This document shows, in pieces, positions 43,963-56,556 of a stretch of DNA of 64,000 bases (position 1 is the first letter of the stretch; every line of letters begins with the position of its first letter). The stretch lies in NCBI GenBank assembly GCA_034509735.1, contig JACGWO010000007.1, forward strand, positions 22,658,046-22,722,045, written 5' to 3'. This DNA comes from Sesamum alatum (taxonomy: Eukaryota > Streptophyta > Magnoliopsida > Lamiales > Pedaliaceae). Below the pieces are notes generated by a model, which worked only from the letters and a program-made list of their open reading frames with translations, ran no database searches and was not told where the DNA came from. The translations under genes were made by a program, and so were the position numbers.

Positions 43963-46412
43963 GAATTAGATAGATTATGTAAGTTTAAAACCTAAGGGTT
44001 TAAATTGCAAATTTTATAAAATTATCAAAGAGAAAAAAAGGTGGAAAATTAGAGTGACTGCAAGTGGTGCTACTAATGCTGCTAACATACCAACAACTGG
44101 CGCTACCTCATGTCCATGCTTATGAAAAAAAAAAAAAAAATGAAAGCAGAGTTCCTTCATTTCTTTGCTTGAGCCGGCAGGCACACTTTCACCCACACAA
44201 CTCCTTTAGCAAAAAGTCTCTCTCTTCTCTCTCCCTCTCATCCTTGCACAACAAAAATAAATAAATAAATAAATAAAATGCTCGGCCCCTTTACAGTGAG
44301 TTAATTTTAATTTCTTTAGGTAATGTATTTAGCTGATAACTGCAGATTAAATTAAATCGCATATTCATTCTTTTGATTATCAGACTAATTCACGTTTAAT
44401 GTCTTTATTTAATAATTAATTAACTAATTCACTTTTAATCGATTATGTTAATGATTAATCAATTGAAATATTTGGTCTAACTTTGATTTGCAAGGCTGTA
44501 ATAGTTAATGAATTTAATAAATTTATTCAGTCAAGCGACTTGTAATTTCATAGCCAATCTTACATTCCAATAATGGTTATAAATAATAAAATGTATTTGC
44601 CCATAGATTAATAATTTGTTTAATTTGATCATCTTTAATTAATAGGTTAGTCCCTAATAACTAGTTTTAATTATTTGGTCAATTTTGTTTGAAATCAATT
44701 ATTATTTGATTAATAGTAAGCTTAATATTATAATGACTAATTGCACTTAATTAGTTACACCTAAATTGATTTTCTGAAACTTAACAGTTAACTGAATATT
44801 AATCAACTGTTTCAATATCATTTTAATTGCTTCATAATAATTGTATTTTTCTTGTTAGTAAATAGTATTCACCAATTACTCATTTAATAAACTTAGATAT
44901 TTATTAAATAAACACAAGAATTATTATCGGTGATAGTATTTAAAAGGAGAAGTTGAATAATTTCTTCACTCATTAAAGATGTAAATTATAAAATACCAAT
45001 TATTAATTAATTAATTAATTTTAATTGAAATTACTACTATAAATTACGATGGCAATGGAGAATACTACATTTAATTATGGTGTGACCTTGTTGGGTCATC
45101 GCCCTTATTTTTCAATTGTCTAGCTAATTATATTTTGTTAGCTAATAAAAATATAAAAAAAATATGATAGATACGAATGTATTAAAATATCTCTATTCTA
45201 TTTAATATATGAATATAGATATAACTAGTATATAATTACATTAAGGTATACGTGACTATCATTCTCATAGCCTTAAATATATTGGAATTATAGGAGGGAC
45301 TGTTGATGAACTATCAATACAATCTTTTCGAGATAAGTCCAACTGTATACCAACTAATCACGTGGGGTTTATGGTGAGTGCCATTTAAAATTATATTACT
45401 ATTTGCAAAATTGGAGGAATATATGTATATCGTGCATGAGTATATATACATATATAAAATGGTCTTTCTTGCGACGAACTTGAGTAAAATATTTCTTGAA
45501 ATTGTTATGATAAATGAAATATGATATTTGGTTATCTATATGGATTCTTTGGGCCTTTGGAATCTATGGAGCTAAGTGCTAAAACGTTATTATCGCTCTG
45601 GTCATGTGGTATTCTGGTATTCATTCTGAACTACGTTGGGAGCCACCTCTAGAGTCCATATGAGTATCCAAGAAGCCCCATTTATCTTGATATTGTTTAG
45701 TTTGTCGTAAAAATTTGATATGTATGTGGTCTTTAAATGTTCTATTTTCTATATATTTGTTCAACTGGCTTTTTGAATTTGTTCATGTGGTTCTTGCTAA
45801 GTGGTCAATGGGCCCGAGGCTGGACAGTTCGCGGCGCATGCTGGGGTAGCATTGGGCTGCCAGTTGAGGCTTTGCCCTTAAGTTCCCACATATGTGTCCT
45901 TTCACGGGTAGACTGGAGGTTGTCTGCATGTGATTGGCGTCGCCATGTACCTAGGCATGGCCAGTTCAATGCGGTCAGGGGGTCGTTCCCTGCGTGGAGG
46001 ATAAGGTAGTAAATGGTCTTTTGGAGACACAAGGTAGTAATTATGTGATTATGTCCTTGCCTAATATGGTCTTCACATGCTTGATCTTCCTTGTTGTCAA
46101 TCAATATGATATGTTTTAAGTATTTTGACCGAATTTTCATTATCAGTATTTTGTTTCCCGTGCACCCATTCGTGGTTTAACTAAGCTTTTGTTTATGTAA
46201 TTTCAATTTCTTCCTCAAGATACAAGCGATAACGTGACATGTCAAGCTAGCAAACCAAGAAGGTGATTGGGGAAGGAGGTCAAATGGTTAGGGCTTGTAA
46301 ATGTGATGGCAATCGGGTTTCTAGTCTGGTGAACATATTCTTGCTACGATTTTGACTAGGTCACTTCTGAAAATAGGGCCTAAAGTAGAAGTCCTACTTT
46401 CGGGGCGTGACA
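43963..46412. repeat. Solo LTR, right part
   Basis: The continuation of the solo LTR after the LINE is AT-rich to about 45540, then GC-richer to the end. It carries (A)17 near 44125 and AAAT repeats near 44255. It holds no coding domain. A 90-codon frame in the GC-richer part (45737-46009) is not recognisable. Confidence 0.65.
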
Positions 46413-46417
46413 ATCTC

Positions 46418-47900
46418 AGTCATGCACTTTTGTGCAACAAATCTCAACTGTATTCTCTTGCATTATTTTACAAAAATTGGAATCAATATTAACGGATTTG
46501 GTTTGTTGCGTCGATGTTAAATAGCATACCAAAATCATTCGTTTATATTTATTGATACAAGTATATTGTTTTTTCTAATATATTTTAGGGTGAATGGCAG
46601 CTTATCCCCTAAAATTTCATTAATTTTGCACATTACCCCTTAGGAATAACTTAAGAGTAGTTTGGCCCCTCAACTTGCATTTATTGTTACACTTTGCTCT
46701 TTATAGTTTAGGCCAAAATTTCACTAGCTAGTTGTTATACCCTTGAGAAGTCAGTGTGTCTAGTGCGGCAAGTTTGTGCCATAGACTCGAGAGTGGGTGC
46801 CAATACGGCGCGGCGTAGTATTTAGATGAGGTTTTTGTGTCGTGATACGGGCTTTTATATAAAACATGGCACGCTGATTTAGCAACGTTGGCCGGTAGGA
46901 ACAGCTCATGTGAGCTGCAAGGTTGGTCGCAAGTAGGTGGACGTTCGGACCTTGGGATAGGATGGGTATCATTAATTGGTTCTAAGGTTGCATAGGAATT
47001 GTTGGTTTCTGGCTCGACAACATGAGGCAAAGGGTGTGAGGCCTGCGAAAAACATTGGATGAATGTGCATGATGCATGCGCACGAGTGATATTGGGCGCT
47101 TATGTGTGATATTGACTGCTGTGCACGTCAGCACCCGTGTGCGAGATTCTTGGCAGGGCATAAGATAATGCGCATAGGATGGCCTAACGAGGTGCGCAGA
47201 ATGTAAGAACGTTCTAGTCGACTGTACGCAAGACCAATGCTTGGTGATTAGCTGCAGGCTAAGGAAAGAGAGGGTTTTAAAAAGCATGTGCAGACAGTTG
47301 GTGTTGTCTAATCCAAGACAAATTGCCTACCACATGGTAGAATGGGGTTGCAAACCACCGCAAGAAATGCTCGAGCAGTTTTAGGCAGTTTTCTTTCAGT
47401 CCAATAGTTGGGGATGTCAACTGCCATTTTGCTTTTTTTTTTTTTTCGTATTTAAGACCATGAGTTGCACATTCTTGGCAGAGTTAGAGAGTCAAATTGG
47501 TATAATTAAACTTCCTTGTATCAAAATTAAGGAATAAATGTAAGGTTGGATGATTTGCCCGTAAATCTATATTATCATTTACGTTTATGCACTATAGGCG
47601 TACATTTGTGACTTGTTGAATGCAATTGTGAGTAAAACTTCACTCAAACTCGAAAACTAAACACTAGTGTGCATGTTTTTAGAGAGAAGATCGCACATCG
47701 GGCGTTAATGTTTTCTAGATTACAACCACTAAACTACATGAAATCATAGTGTTTATTTGTCTGTACTTGCACAAATTTACTACTAGCTATATTTTACATA
47801 AAGTTCATTTACATCATGCTTTTGTAATTTCTTTTTGTAGGAAAACAGAAATGATAAATCATTGTGCCGTGGTAAATTCACGACTTGGAAAGCAAAAGTC
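46418..47900. other. Spacer of unknown origin
   Basis: The start (46585-46730) has MITE-like phrases (CTTATCCCCTAAAATTTCA, TTTGGCCCCTCAACTTGCA) but no opposite arm. At 46733 TGTTATACCC could be an LTR start, and from there to about 47470 the sequence is GC-richer with a TATTTAAG box at about 47450, so this may be a fragment of an LTR. No partner or end was found. Confidence 0.4.
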
Positions 47901-47949
47901 TGGTACAACTGTGGTGCAATCATTATAATTATTTGCTCCCCAAGGTTAA

Positions 47950-48290
47950 CACGACACTCTCCAACACATGCACTCATGGTACAGAGTTAGAACAACAGAT
48001 AGTATAACTGAGAGAAGTAAAGCAGAAGAAAGGAAATAGAGAGAAAGGATTCGAGTTGTGCGTCAAATGAACACAACTGAGGCTTATATATAGAAGAGAG
48101 GCCTCGGTTTGTTGAGATAATGCAACCTATAAACTCTAAAAAATGTTGTTATTAATGGCCCTGTGCTAGGCCCGCGTCACGTATTATCTCCTTAGAAATT
48201 GTTGTTCCACGATTATAGATCCAAAACACTATTAATGGCCCTATGCTAGTACCTTGGTTATGAAACTGTCCTCCTGATACATTCTTTGTT
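47950..48290 (-). repeat. Probable 3' LTR of copia A
   Basis: Downstream of the RNase H end there is non-coding sequence with a minus-strand TATA box (48083-48093, CTATATATAAG). It is the expected position for the 3' LTR, but there is no second LTR to compare with, so the limits are guesses. Confidence 0.35.
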
Positions 48291-48329
48291 AGGAATCATC
48301 CATCAAGTCCTTGTAAGGACGACTCAGAA

Positions 48330-49519
48330 ATATAGGGTATGGATTCCCATATGGTTAATACCATATTATATCAGTTAAGGGGTTTGAGCACCATTGCCCT
48401 TAAAGTCTCAAGGATAACACTCTTGGTTAGTCCCATTGTGAGAGGATATGCCAAGTTCCTCTCGGACCTCATATAATCCAAGGAGATTATCTCATTCTTT
48501 AGGAGTTCTTTTACCGTATCATGTGTGATGCGCATGTGTCTTCTTTTTTCATTCTCCGCATAACTTTTTACAATCCCAACTGCAACTTATGAATCATCGT
48601 GTAGAGAAATGGGTACAAATGAACCCCATAAGGGCACATCACCTACCAAATTTTTCAGCCACTTAGCTTCTTAACCAGCTAATTCAAGAGATATAAATTC
48701 GGATTCCATAGTGGATCTAGTAATACACGTTTGTTTATCAGATTTCCATGAAATGGCTCCCCCACCCAAAGCAAATACATGGACACTAGTTGAACTCACT
48801 TCACCATTATCACTTACCAAATTTGCATCACAAAATCCTTCTAATAGTGAAGGGAATTTATTAAAATGCAAACGTAAATCCATTGTACCTTTTAGGTATC
48901 TTAACAAGCGATGAAGTGCATTCCAATATCACTTTAGGATTATGAGTATAACGACTTAATTTACTCACTGCATAAGTTATGTTAGGTCTAGTGTAGTTCA
49001 TGAACAACATAATACTTCCTATGATTTTTGTATACTCTGCTTGTGATACACTATCGCCATTATTCTTTTTAAGACATAAGCCAACATCAAAAGGAGTTCT
49101 TACTGGTATTTCATCATAACAGGGAAAATCCATTTTCAGTTTTCCTAATTTATCACCTAGGATTACATCAACTTCTCCTAAATCTTTCATGTCAAATTGT
49201 GCAGACAGAAATTTCTTGATTTCAGTAATAACTTCTAAGTTGGTACGAAAGATTAGCATGTCATCAACATACAAACATATAATCACACAATCTGTCCCAA
49301 ATACTTTTTAGTAAACACAAATATCAGATGCATTCGTACTATATCCATTAGTTATTAAAGTACGATCAAATTTTTCATACCATTGTTTAGGAGTTTGCTT
49401 AAGCCCATACAGTGATTTATTAAGTTTGCATACCTTATTCCCTTGGCAAGAACTATAAACCCTTCTGGTTGTTCCATATAAATTTTCTCTTCTAAATCAA
49501 CATTTAAAAATATTGGTTT
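48330..49519 (-). pseudogene. Copia A reverse transcriptase (C-terminal) and RNase H
   Basis: The frame 49612-49355 continues past the insertion into LTR sequence, but from 49519 down it reads FLNVDLEEKIYMEQPEGF. The frame 49286-48861 carries ICLYVDDMLIF, the YVDD box, and FDMKDLGEVDVILG. The frame 48907-48671 carries [27 protein letters not shown] and [12 protein letters not shown] (RNase H). RNase H pieces (MRITHDTVKELLK, SERNLAYPLT) continue to about 48370. The Asp of ADPLT is Tyr. Confidence 0.85.
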
Positions 49520-51341
49520 TGTAAGCGAAGTGGATTGGCCTGGGAGAGGGTGCGTGAGGAAGCAAGGGGGCATTTTAAACGTAAACACAAATGTAAACAT
49601 GCATAATATCAATGGAATTTAAAACCGATCAAGGGGTGTTCCCTTGATTCTCTCGGGCCTTTGGTGTATCTCATGAACAAAGGAAAGAACATGTAAGATC
49701 CATGGAGGCCATAGGGTTTAAACGAAGAAACAAAAACATAACAAGTGTACTCACTCGTTGCAGTTTTCTTCGTTCGGCTGCGGGCGTTGTTCCTGGATTT
49801 GCCACCTAGATCCCAACGTAGGAATCCTCCAAATCGTCCACGCAATTCACCGGAATCTTGATACCCTCGTGCTAGCCAGATATCAAAAAAAGGGAGAAAA
49901 TAATTGACCAAACGCTATTACTTAACGTGATCGATTGTTCATATGTTTCCTTGTATCAAAGACGAGAAAACAAGAAGGCTTTTGGAGGTGAAGAGAGGAC
50001 GGAGATGGCCGAGAGAGGGGCGACGATTTTGAGTGTCTGAGATGAGAGAGTTGTTGTGTGTGTGTCCTTGAATTTATATAGAGTAGTATTCCTACTCCTA
50101 CTCCTATTCCTACAAAAGAGACACACTTTGAAGACCTTTAGGATTTGACCTAGTCAAATCCTAGTCAACATAGATTTTGATTAAGTCAAACTTAATCCTA
50201 GCCCTACATTTAATCTAGCCGCATAATTAAATCTCATCCATCCATCCTTTGATGGGCTTTATGGAATGGACCTCTAAATCTAATTTAAACGGCACAATAA
50301 ATCCTAATGGGCTTCTAGTAAAATCTAATAAATACTTAAGCCCAAAATTAATATTTTCATCTCTTTAATCTAATTAAAAAAGGGGAAGTAGCTCATCAAC
50401 TAGTTTCATAAATCTAATTTATGAGTCAAGCCTAATTAATCAATTAATTCTCAAAGGCTTGATACTCCAAAAAGAGAATCAATTTAGTCTAATTGATCCT
50501 TCCGTCTACCATCTCAAGCTATAGTCTAAGGTATGGATTTTGGACATTGGTCCTCATCCTTGACTTAAGCCTTCACTCTTTCACCCACTGAACGTCACTG
50601 GGATCCTATCCCACTGTTCAGTCACTGTGGCCACAGATTTTATAGGGAACAAGTCTCAGAGTATAAGTACGACACTATTGTCAACCGTTGACAAGAGACA
50701 GGTTCTTTCTTGGAACTCACCGTCCACACTTCACATCCCAACTGCACTAATTAGAGCTTATAGAAACCAAGTATTTCAATCCAGTAGCCTTTTGCCAAAC
50801 CTAAGATACAAGCATGGTGGGTATGTGACTGATGTAGTCCCTCAAGTTTGAGGACTAATCTCGTACTATCTGTTCCAGGAATACGAATCATACCAACCAA
50901 CCTACTCAAGGTTTTCTATATGACGATTCCCACGAGTCACCTCAACCAGCCGGCACCGAGCCAACTAACCCACTAATATTACATAAACGATCCTCGTCAC
51001 TTTATCGCTGAAACACGACTATAATCCTTAGTTCAAGTCTCGATTGGACCCTCGATACGCAATCTCGAGGTCCTTGACTTGGAGAGTTTTAGACCGATTC
51101 ACAAAGGCTGGATTCATGACTGCCAACCTATGCGCAATGCAGCCTTTTGGATTAACACATCCGGTCTATAGGCTTTTCTTGTGCATTGAACAGTAATACA
51201 AAATAAGTGAACACAATCAAAAAAATAAATGCCATAAACTGAACATCACTTTTATTCGGAACAATTTAGTTTATACCACAATTGTCAAAAACAGGTTACA
51301 TAAGCCTAACTAGATTGGCTTCACGGTCACCTATTCTAACA
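49520..51341 (-). repeat. 3' LTR of copia B
   Basis: 1822 bp, bounded by TGTAAGCG and CTAACA in plus orientation, TATA box on the minus strand at 50073-50081. Compared with the other LTR it has about 350 bp extra near 49625-49980 and about 100 bp extra near 51070-51170, and it lacks about 230 bp present at 57240-57470 of the other copy. Confidence 0.9.
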
Positions 51342-51352
51342 ATCTCCCACTT
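51342..51352 (-). other. Polypurine tract of copia B
   Basis: On the element strand AAGTGGGAGAT directly precedes the 3' LTR. Confidence 0.75.
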
Positions 51353-51391
51353 GACCTAAAGCCAATCACTCATATGCCTTAAACTATCTTC

Positions 51392-51830
51392 TCAATATGC
51401 TGTGCATGAGCGATCTGTGACATGGGTCAAAGGATCTACTATATTTTTTGCTGAGTTGACTCGGTCCATCCGAATGTGCTTAGATTGGTGATTAGATCTC
51501 GGTTCCTTTGCTTGCGCTATAGCCCCATTGTTATCACAGAAGATAACTACCGGCTCGGCAATGCTAGGCACCACACCTAATTGTTGGATGTAGTTTCTCA
51601 TCCAAACCGCCTCCTTGGCAGCTTCTAAAGCTACTATGTATTCAGCTTCAATTGTGGAATCAGCTATGCTACCTGCTTGGAACTTTTCCAAGCTACCACT
51701 TAACCATTAAGCCTGAACACGTATCCTAACTGGGATTTGGCATCGTCATCGTCTGACTTGAAACTAGCATTGCTGAAACCTTCTAGTATCAACTCTCCAC
51801 CACCAAGACTATGTACATATCTTTAGTCCT
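51392..51830 (-). pseudogene. Copia B RNase H
   Basis: The frame 51691-51392 has IADSTIEAEYIVALEAAKEAVW (catalytic Glu) and VVIFCDNNGAIAQAKEP (catalytic Asp), then HQSKHIRMD, the C-terminal His-containing block. The N-terminal part (SYQSDDDDAK-like, GGGELILEG) lies in other frames to about 51820. The typical HIERKYH block is shortened, which suggests a small internal deletion between HIR and the terminal VDPLTH. Confidence 0.8.
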
Positions 51831-52061
51831 TCATAGGTACTTAAGAATGCTCTTAACTGCAATCCAATGTGCCTCACCTGCATAGGATTGATATCTGCTG
51901 GTCACGCTCAAGGCGTAAGCAATGTCAGGCCAAGTGTAGTGAACGACATATTGGATGCTGCCCGCGCCAGAAGCATAGGGGATGTCCTTCATCGTTTCAT
52001 GCTCCTCATCAGTCTTGGGAGACTACTTCTTGGATAACTTGACCCCATGTCTCATGGGAAA

Positions 52062-52860
52062 TTAACCTTGTTTGGAGTTATCTATTTTGAACCTTTTCAA
52101 GATTTTCTCAACATACAAGTTTTGAGTCATTCCAAACATTCGTTTAGATCTATCCCTAAATATCTTGATGCCTAGAATGTACGAAACTTCACCCAAATCC
52201 TTCATGGAGAATTGAGCAGACAACCATGCTTTTGTATCTCCTAACATTCTGGCATCATTCCCAATTAGCATAATGTCGTCAACGTAAAGCACTAGGAACA
52301 CTACGTGCTCTCACTGACCTTCTTGTATATACAACGGTCACATTCATTCTTGATGAAATCATATCCCCATATGACTTCATCAAAATGAATATTCCAACTC
52401 CGGGATGCTTGCTTGATGCCATAGACGGACTTTTGGAGATGGCAGACTTTCTGCTATTCTCCAACAACAGTTAATCCCTCCGTCTGATCCATATAAATCT
52501 CTTCCTCAATGAAACCGTTAAGGAAGGCCATCTTCACATCCATCTGCCATATTTCATAGTCATACCATGCAACTATGGCAAGAATAATTCGAATGGACTT
52601 AGCTATGGCTAGTGGTGAATAGGTTTCCTCAAAGTCGACCACGGGTCATTGAGTGTAGCCTTTTGCTACTACCTAGCTTTGAAGGTAGTCACTTCTCCAT
52701 TAGCCCCAAGTTTACGCTTATAGACCCATTTACACCCGATAGGTTTAAGACCTTTGGGAGGGTTCACAAGCGTCCATACTTGGTTTGTACTCATGGAGTC
52801 CATTTCGGCTTTCATGGCCTTAAGCCACTTCCCTGAATCGACGTCCGACACGAGTCCCCG
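52062..52860 (-). pseudogene. Copia B reverse transcriptase
   Basis: The frames 52851-52669 (WLKAMKAEMDSM, GCKWVYKRKLG), 52642-52454 (VDFEETYSPLA, WQMDVKMAFLNG with catalytic Asp) and 52301-52062 (FLVLYVDDIMLIGND, KDLGEVSYILGIKI) tile the domain in order. The YVDD box is intact. Three frame breaks separate the pieces. The sequence style resembles Tork-type plant copia elements; that assignment is an inference. Confidence 0.88.
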
Positions 52861-53195
52861 TATGTCTTAGGATCATTATCCAATTGAACGGTCACGCCTA
52901 AGAAGTCATACCTCTCGAAAGGACGTCACACTCTTGCTGACCTATGGAGGAGTGGAATATTAGTGGGAACCATGGGCGCAGACAAAACAGGAGTTGGCGG
53001 TTCTGGTACCGCTGCTGGCTCCTCCGGAGGCTGCTCAACACGCTGGGCCTAAAGAGGCTATCCAACACGTTAAGCCTCACGAGGTTGCTCAATTCACCGG
53101 GTACGTAATCTAAAACCTCTTAACATAGTATCTGCAGCTCCTAGCACTGATGGTTGAAGTGTCTCGCTTGATTCCTCAAAGAGTAGTTCATCATG

Positions 53196-54185
53196 TTAGG
53201 AATCCGATGAAAAACCCTTGTCCAACAAGACTACATTCCTCGAGATAAATACTTTTTGCTCAGAGGGGTCATAAAAGTAATAACCTGCAGTTTCCTTCGG
53301 ATAGCCAACGAACCTGCACAAGCTAGATCTCGACGCTAGCTTGTCTCCCACTAACCTCTTGATGTATGCATGGCTACTCCACACACTCAAGTATTTTTAG
53401 GACACCGGCTTGTCGTGCCATATCTCATATGGCATCTGGGCCACAACACTAGACGCCGCTATGTTTAGTAACTTAGTTGTTGTCTCAAGTGCGTAACCCC
53501 AAAGAGACAAAGGCAGCTCAGTAAAGCTCATAATAGATCGAACCATGTCCAACAGGGTTCGATTCCTCCTTTCATAGATTTCATTTAATAGAGGTGTCCA
53601 CTGAGAGATTATACCGTTTTTCTTTAGATAATCGAGAAATTTGCCACTTAGGTACTTCCCATCTCAGTCTGACCATAGGACTCTAATTTTGCAGTTAGTT
53701 TGGTTCTCAACTTTAAGTCTAAAGTCTTTAAACCTCACAAGAGCTTCAGACTTGTACCTCATTAGGTAAACATAACCATGCCATGAGTGATCATCGGTAA
53801 AGGTTATGAAGTAAGAGAAACCACCTCTTAGCTTGAGTACTTAGTGGGCCACAAACGTCTGTATGGACTAAGTCCAATAGACCAATGGCATGCGTGCTTT
53901 GTCCTACAAAGGGCTCCTTGGTCATTTTTCCTTTTAGGCAGGATTCGCAGGTTCGTAGATTGCTCAAATCGCCCACCTCTAGGTTCTTTGAGTCTACCAA
54001 TCTTTTAATCCTGTCTTTAGAGATGTGACCTAGCCTTGCATGCCATAATTGTGCGTTCTCAAGATCATCTAATTTACATTTGTGTCGAGCAGTCATGATC
54101 AAATAAGACTTTTGCATAATATAAAAATCATTGTTAAGTTTGCCTAGCATATGAGAAGATCCATCTTTCATCAAATAAAGCAATT
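53196..54185 (-). pseudogene. Copia B integrase
   Basis: The frame 54183-53791 contains LWHARLGHISKDRIKRL and CESCLKGKM (zinc module H-H-C-C) and VHTDVCGPL (first catalytic Asp). Other frames to about 53600 contain a SD.DGKYLS-like second Asp motif and ERRNRTLLDMVRS with the catalytic Glu. The frame 53390-53196 gives the C-terminal FVGYPKETAGYYFY region. The domain is complete but frameshifted. Confidence 0.85.
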
Positions 54186-54299
54186 TTTATTGATAAAAAA
54201 ATTCAAAGCCACTATTATCTAACAAAAGAATGGAAATGATATTTTTGATCATGCTAGGTACATAATAACAATCTTTTAATTTTAACCTGCAAGTCATTG

Positions 54300-55206
54300 C
54301 AAAAGTGAGCTCAACAGCCGATATCTAATACCCAAGAAGCAGAGTTAGCGACCATATTAACCTCGACCACAAACATACCTAGCTCGAAGAGAAATTTGGG
54401 GAAATCTCTCTTCCAATGCCCTTTCTTACGGCAATGAACGCATATGTCATTTCCCCTCAACTGATGCTTCGAACCAACCTTCTTCTTTCCCTTGCCTTTT
54501 CTTACTTTGGCAACGGGAACGCTCGTAGTGTTTGCTGTGGCTACAACGACCATTCCTTTTCCAACGTTCGGTACCTTTACCTTTCGTTTTGGAAGTTGAA
54601 GCCTCTCCAACCAACACAGACGGCGCAAACTTTTTGGTCGTTGCCTCGTATTGGACCAACATACTTATTAACTCATGTATGGAGTTCTCAAGCGCATTTA
54701 TGTTGTAGTTAATAATAAATTGGTCGAAGGAGGGTGAGAGTAACTGAAGGATCTCATCAATGTACGTCTCGGTATCGAGCCCTGCTTTGAGGTCCTTGAG
54801 CTTTTCCACAAGGGTAAGCATCTTGACCCCATTCTCATGTACAAAGGATCCTTCGGTCATTTTTGTTTCAAAGAATACCTTCGTAGCTAAATACCTAGAA
54901 TGCCGGTCCGGGGCTGCATACCAATTCTTCAAACGAGCGATTATGGAAGGAACATCGTCTAGCCTCTCATACTATATTTGCATCGCATTAGTCATGGATG
55001 CAAGTATGATGCTATGGACCTTCCGGTTATCCTAATGTCATACCTGGCGTGGATTCCTCCAGCAAAGTCTGAGGAAACGACTTGGCCATGACATACCCTT
55101 GGTTCTCATAATCGAGAACTATCCTCAGATTGCACAGTCAGTCGTTACAGTTTGTTCCATTGAATTTGTTTGTCTCAAGTATGCAGGATAATGGATTCGT
55201 AGACAT
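54300..55206 (-). pseudogene. Copia B gag and protease start
   Basis: The likely start is MSTNPLS at 55206, followed by KFNGTN..WLCNLRIVL. The frame 54932-54447 covers the middle (LATKVFFETKMTEG, EKLKDLKAGLDTETYIDEILQLL). The frame 54628-54311 has CVHCRKKGHWKRDF, a zinc knuckle in which the last Cys is Phe, then SWVLDIGC, the protease motif with Thr of DTG replaced by Ile. Both substitutions would inactivate the motifs. Confidence 0.82.
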
Positions 55207-56543
55207 GATTAAATCTACATTTAAAATAAAAAGTAAGCAATCAACAGATAATAGTGGTACCAAATAGTAAATTAAAGACTTGGACTTCAGTCATTTAATG
55301 CTCCCACTATTTCTATGAAAACTCATCACTCTCAAACATCATTTTCGGGAAACCCTTTCCTAGTGGGCTTGGGATCCATAAACGAAATTCTCCACACTCC
55401 ACTTTTATGACTGGCATGGAAAATAACCTTGTCCTAGGTATTCCATACCCTTCTCGTCCAACGAGATTCCCAAGTTTTGCTTCACCTCCTCACGTGATCC
55501 CTAGGACTCCAAGCGAATCATATTACTAGGTGTTAGACCCGACCCATCAACCCTTATAAATGCAAAATCTCTACAAAAGAAAATTGACCATTGGTGCAAC
55601 CATTGCAATATTTCTTGCTAGCAAATCCTTTCCTCATTATTAAGACAATATTAAATTTTAGGAGGTTCCAAACCAAACCCAAAACAAAATATGTCGAAAT
55701 AATATTTTTTAGAAAACATGCAGAAAATAATTCAAAAAAATCCAAAAAGTAATAATTTTAGAAAAATAACAAAAAGATGAAAATGGCAACGGCCACGTTG
55801 CCCGCAGCCCCATCCTGGTCGGATGGGTGTGCGCGCAAGGTCGGCAGGCTGTGCCCCTGTGTGCGCGCGCACGCGCCCCTGGCGCCTAGCACTTGGCAGC
55901 CACGCATGCGCACGGGCGGCTGAGCCAGTCGCCTACGCGCGCTGGGCGTGCTGCCGAGAGCATGTGTGCAGGCTTCCCTTTCCTGCCGCGTGCGCCTAGT
56001 CGCAACCTTACGTGCGCGGCCCACTGGCCCGCACTGTCATTCGTGCGCGCGGGCCGCTGGTCGGGCGGCAGCGCGCAGGCTCCACTACCTGCGCGCGCAA
56101 CCGACAGGCCACTCTCTGCCGATCTAGTGCGCTGGGCGCGCTAACCAGACGGTAGCGCGCAGGCTCCCCTGCCTGCGTGGGCGCCTGGTCACGCCTTCTG
56201 CGCGCGGCCGGCAGACCTTTCTGCCAAGCCTGCGCATACTATGTGTGCTTGGCCGGGCGTCTGCGTGTAGGCTCCCTTGCCTGCATGCGAGCCAGGCTGT
56301 GTGGTCGGCCAACTGCTGCCGCTGTCATCATTTTTCATTTTTTTCATTATTTCTGCACCCTTTTCCCAAGAAATCAAGAAAATAATTCAAGATACACAAC
56401 AACTCCATGATCATACTTTCACATGCAAAATTAACGCAATAATCCCTACAATTTATGGCATGCTTTAATATAGAAAATAAAGCCACGTAAAACATGCTCA
56501 TACACGTAACACATAAAACCCTAAGGCCTATACACCGAACCTA
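55207..56543 (-). other. Long untranslated leader of copia B
   Basis: About 1.35 kb separate the primer site from the gag start, on the element strand. I see no conserved coding domain. The distal 500 bp are an extremely GC-rich repeat block (listed separately); the rest is ordinary AT-rich sequence. Confidence 0.6.
55785..56330. repeat. GC-rich imperfect tandem repeat block
   Basis: The block is made of CpG-rich sequence with many GCGCGC words inside an AT-rich window. A core of the type G(C/T)AGGCTYCCCTKCCTGC recurs at about 55968, 56075, 56159 and 56267 (spacings 107, 84, 108), accompanied by GGTCGGGCGGCAGCGCGC / GCTGGGCGCGCT-type words. The repeats are therefore long and degenerate. Reading frames across it (Ala/Arg/Gly-rich on both strands) are composition artefacts. 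Confidence 0.8.
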
Positions 56544-56556
56544 GCTCTGATACCAC
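56544..56556 (-). other. Primer-binding site of copia B
   Basis: On the element strand GTGGTATCAGAG follows the 5' LTR; TGGTATCAGAGC is the exact initiator-Met tRNA site of plant copia elements. Confidence 0.9.

Larger units (their letters stand above)
37042..46412. mobile_element. Solo LTR (~2.7 kb) split by a LINE
   Basis: It starts TGTGACGCCC at 37042 and ends GGGGCGTGACA at 46412, so the terminal 10 bp are near-perfect inverted repeats with TG..CA ends. ATCTC is repeated exactly outside both ends (37037-37041 and 46413-46417). Removing the LINE and one copy of its duplication (6671 bp) leaves about 2.7 kb with no coding domain, as expected for a solo LTR, the product of recombination between two LTRs. 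The termini resemble those of chromovirus (Tekay/Del-like) LTRs, but the family is an inference. Confidence 0.75.

Noticed and set aside
45737..46140. Frames on both strands in the GC-richer end of the solo LTR
   Set aside because: They lie inside an LTR and have no domain; overlapping frames on both strands fit composition only.
46728..47287. Overlapping minus-strand frames of about 100 codons
   Set aside because: No domain recognised; the region looks like an LTR fragment. No coding evidence.
55758..56468. Several Ala/Arg-rich frames on both strands
   Set aside because: They arise from the GC-rich repeat block, where stop codons are rare in all frames.
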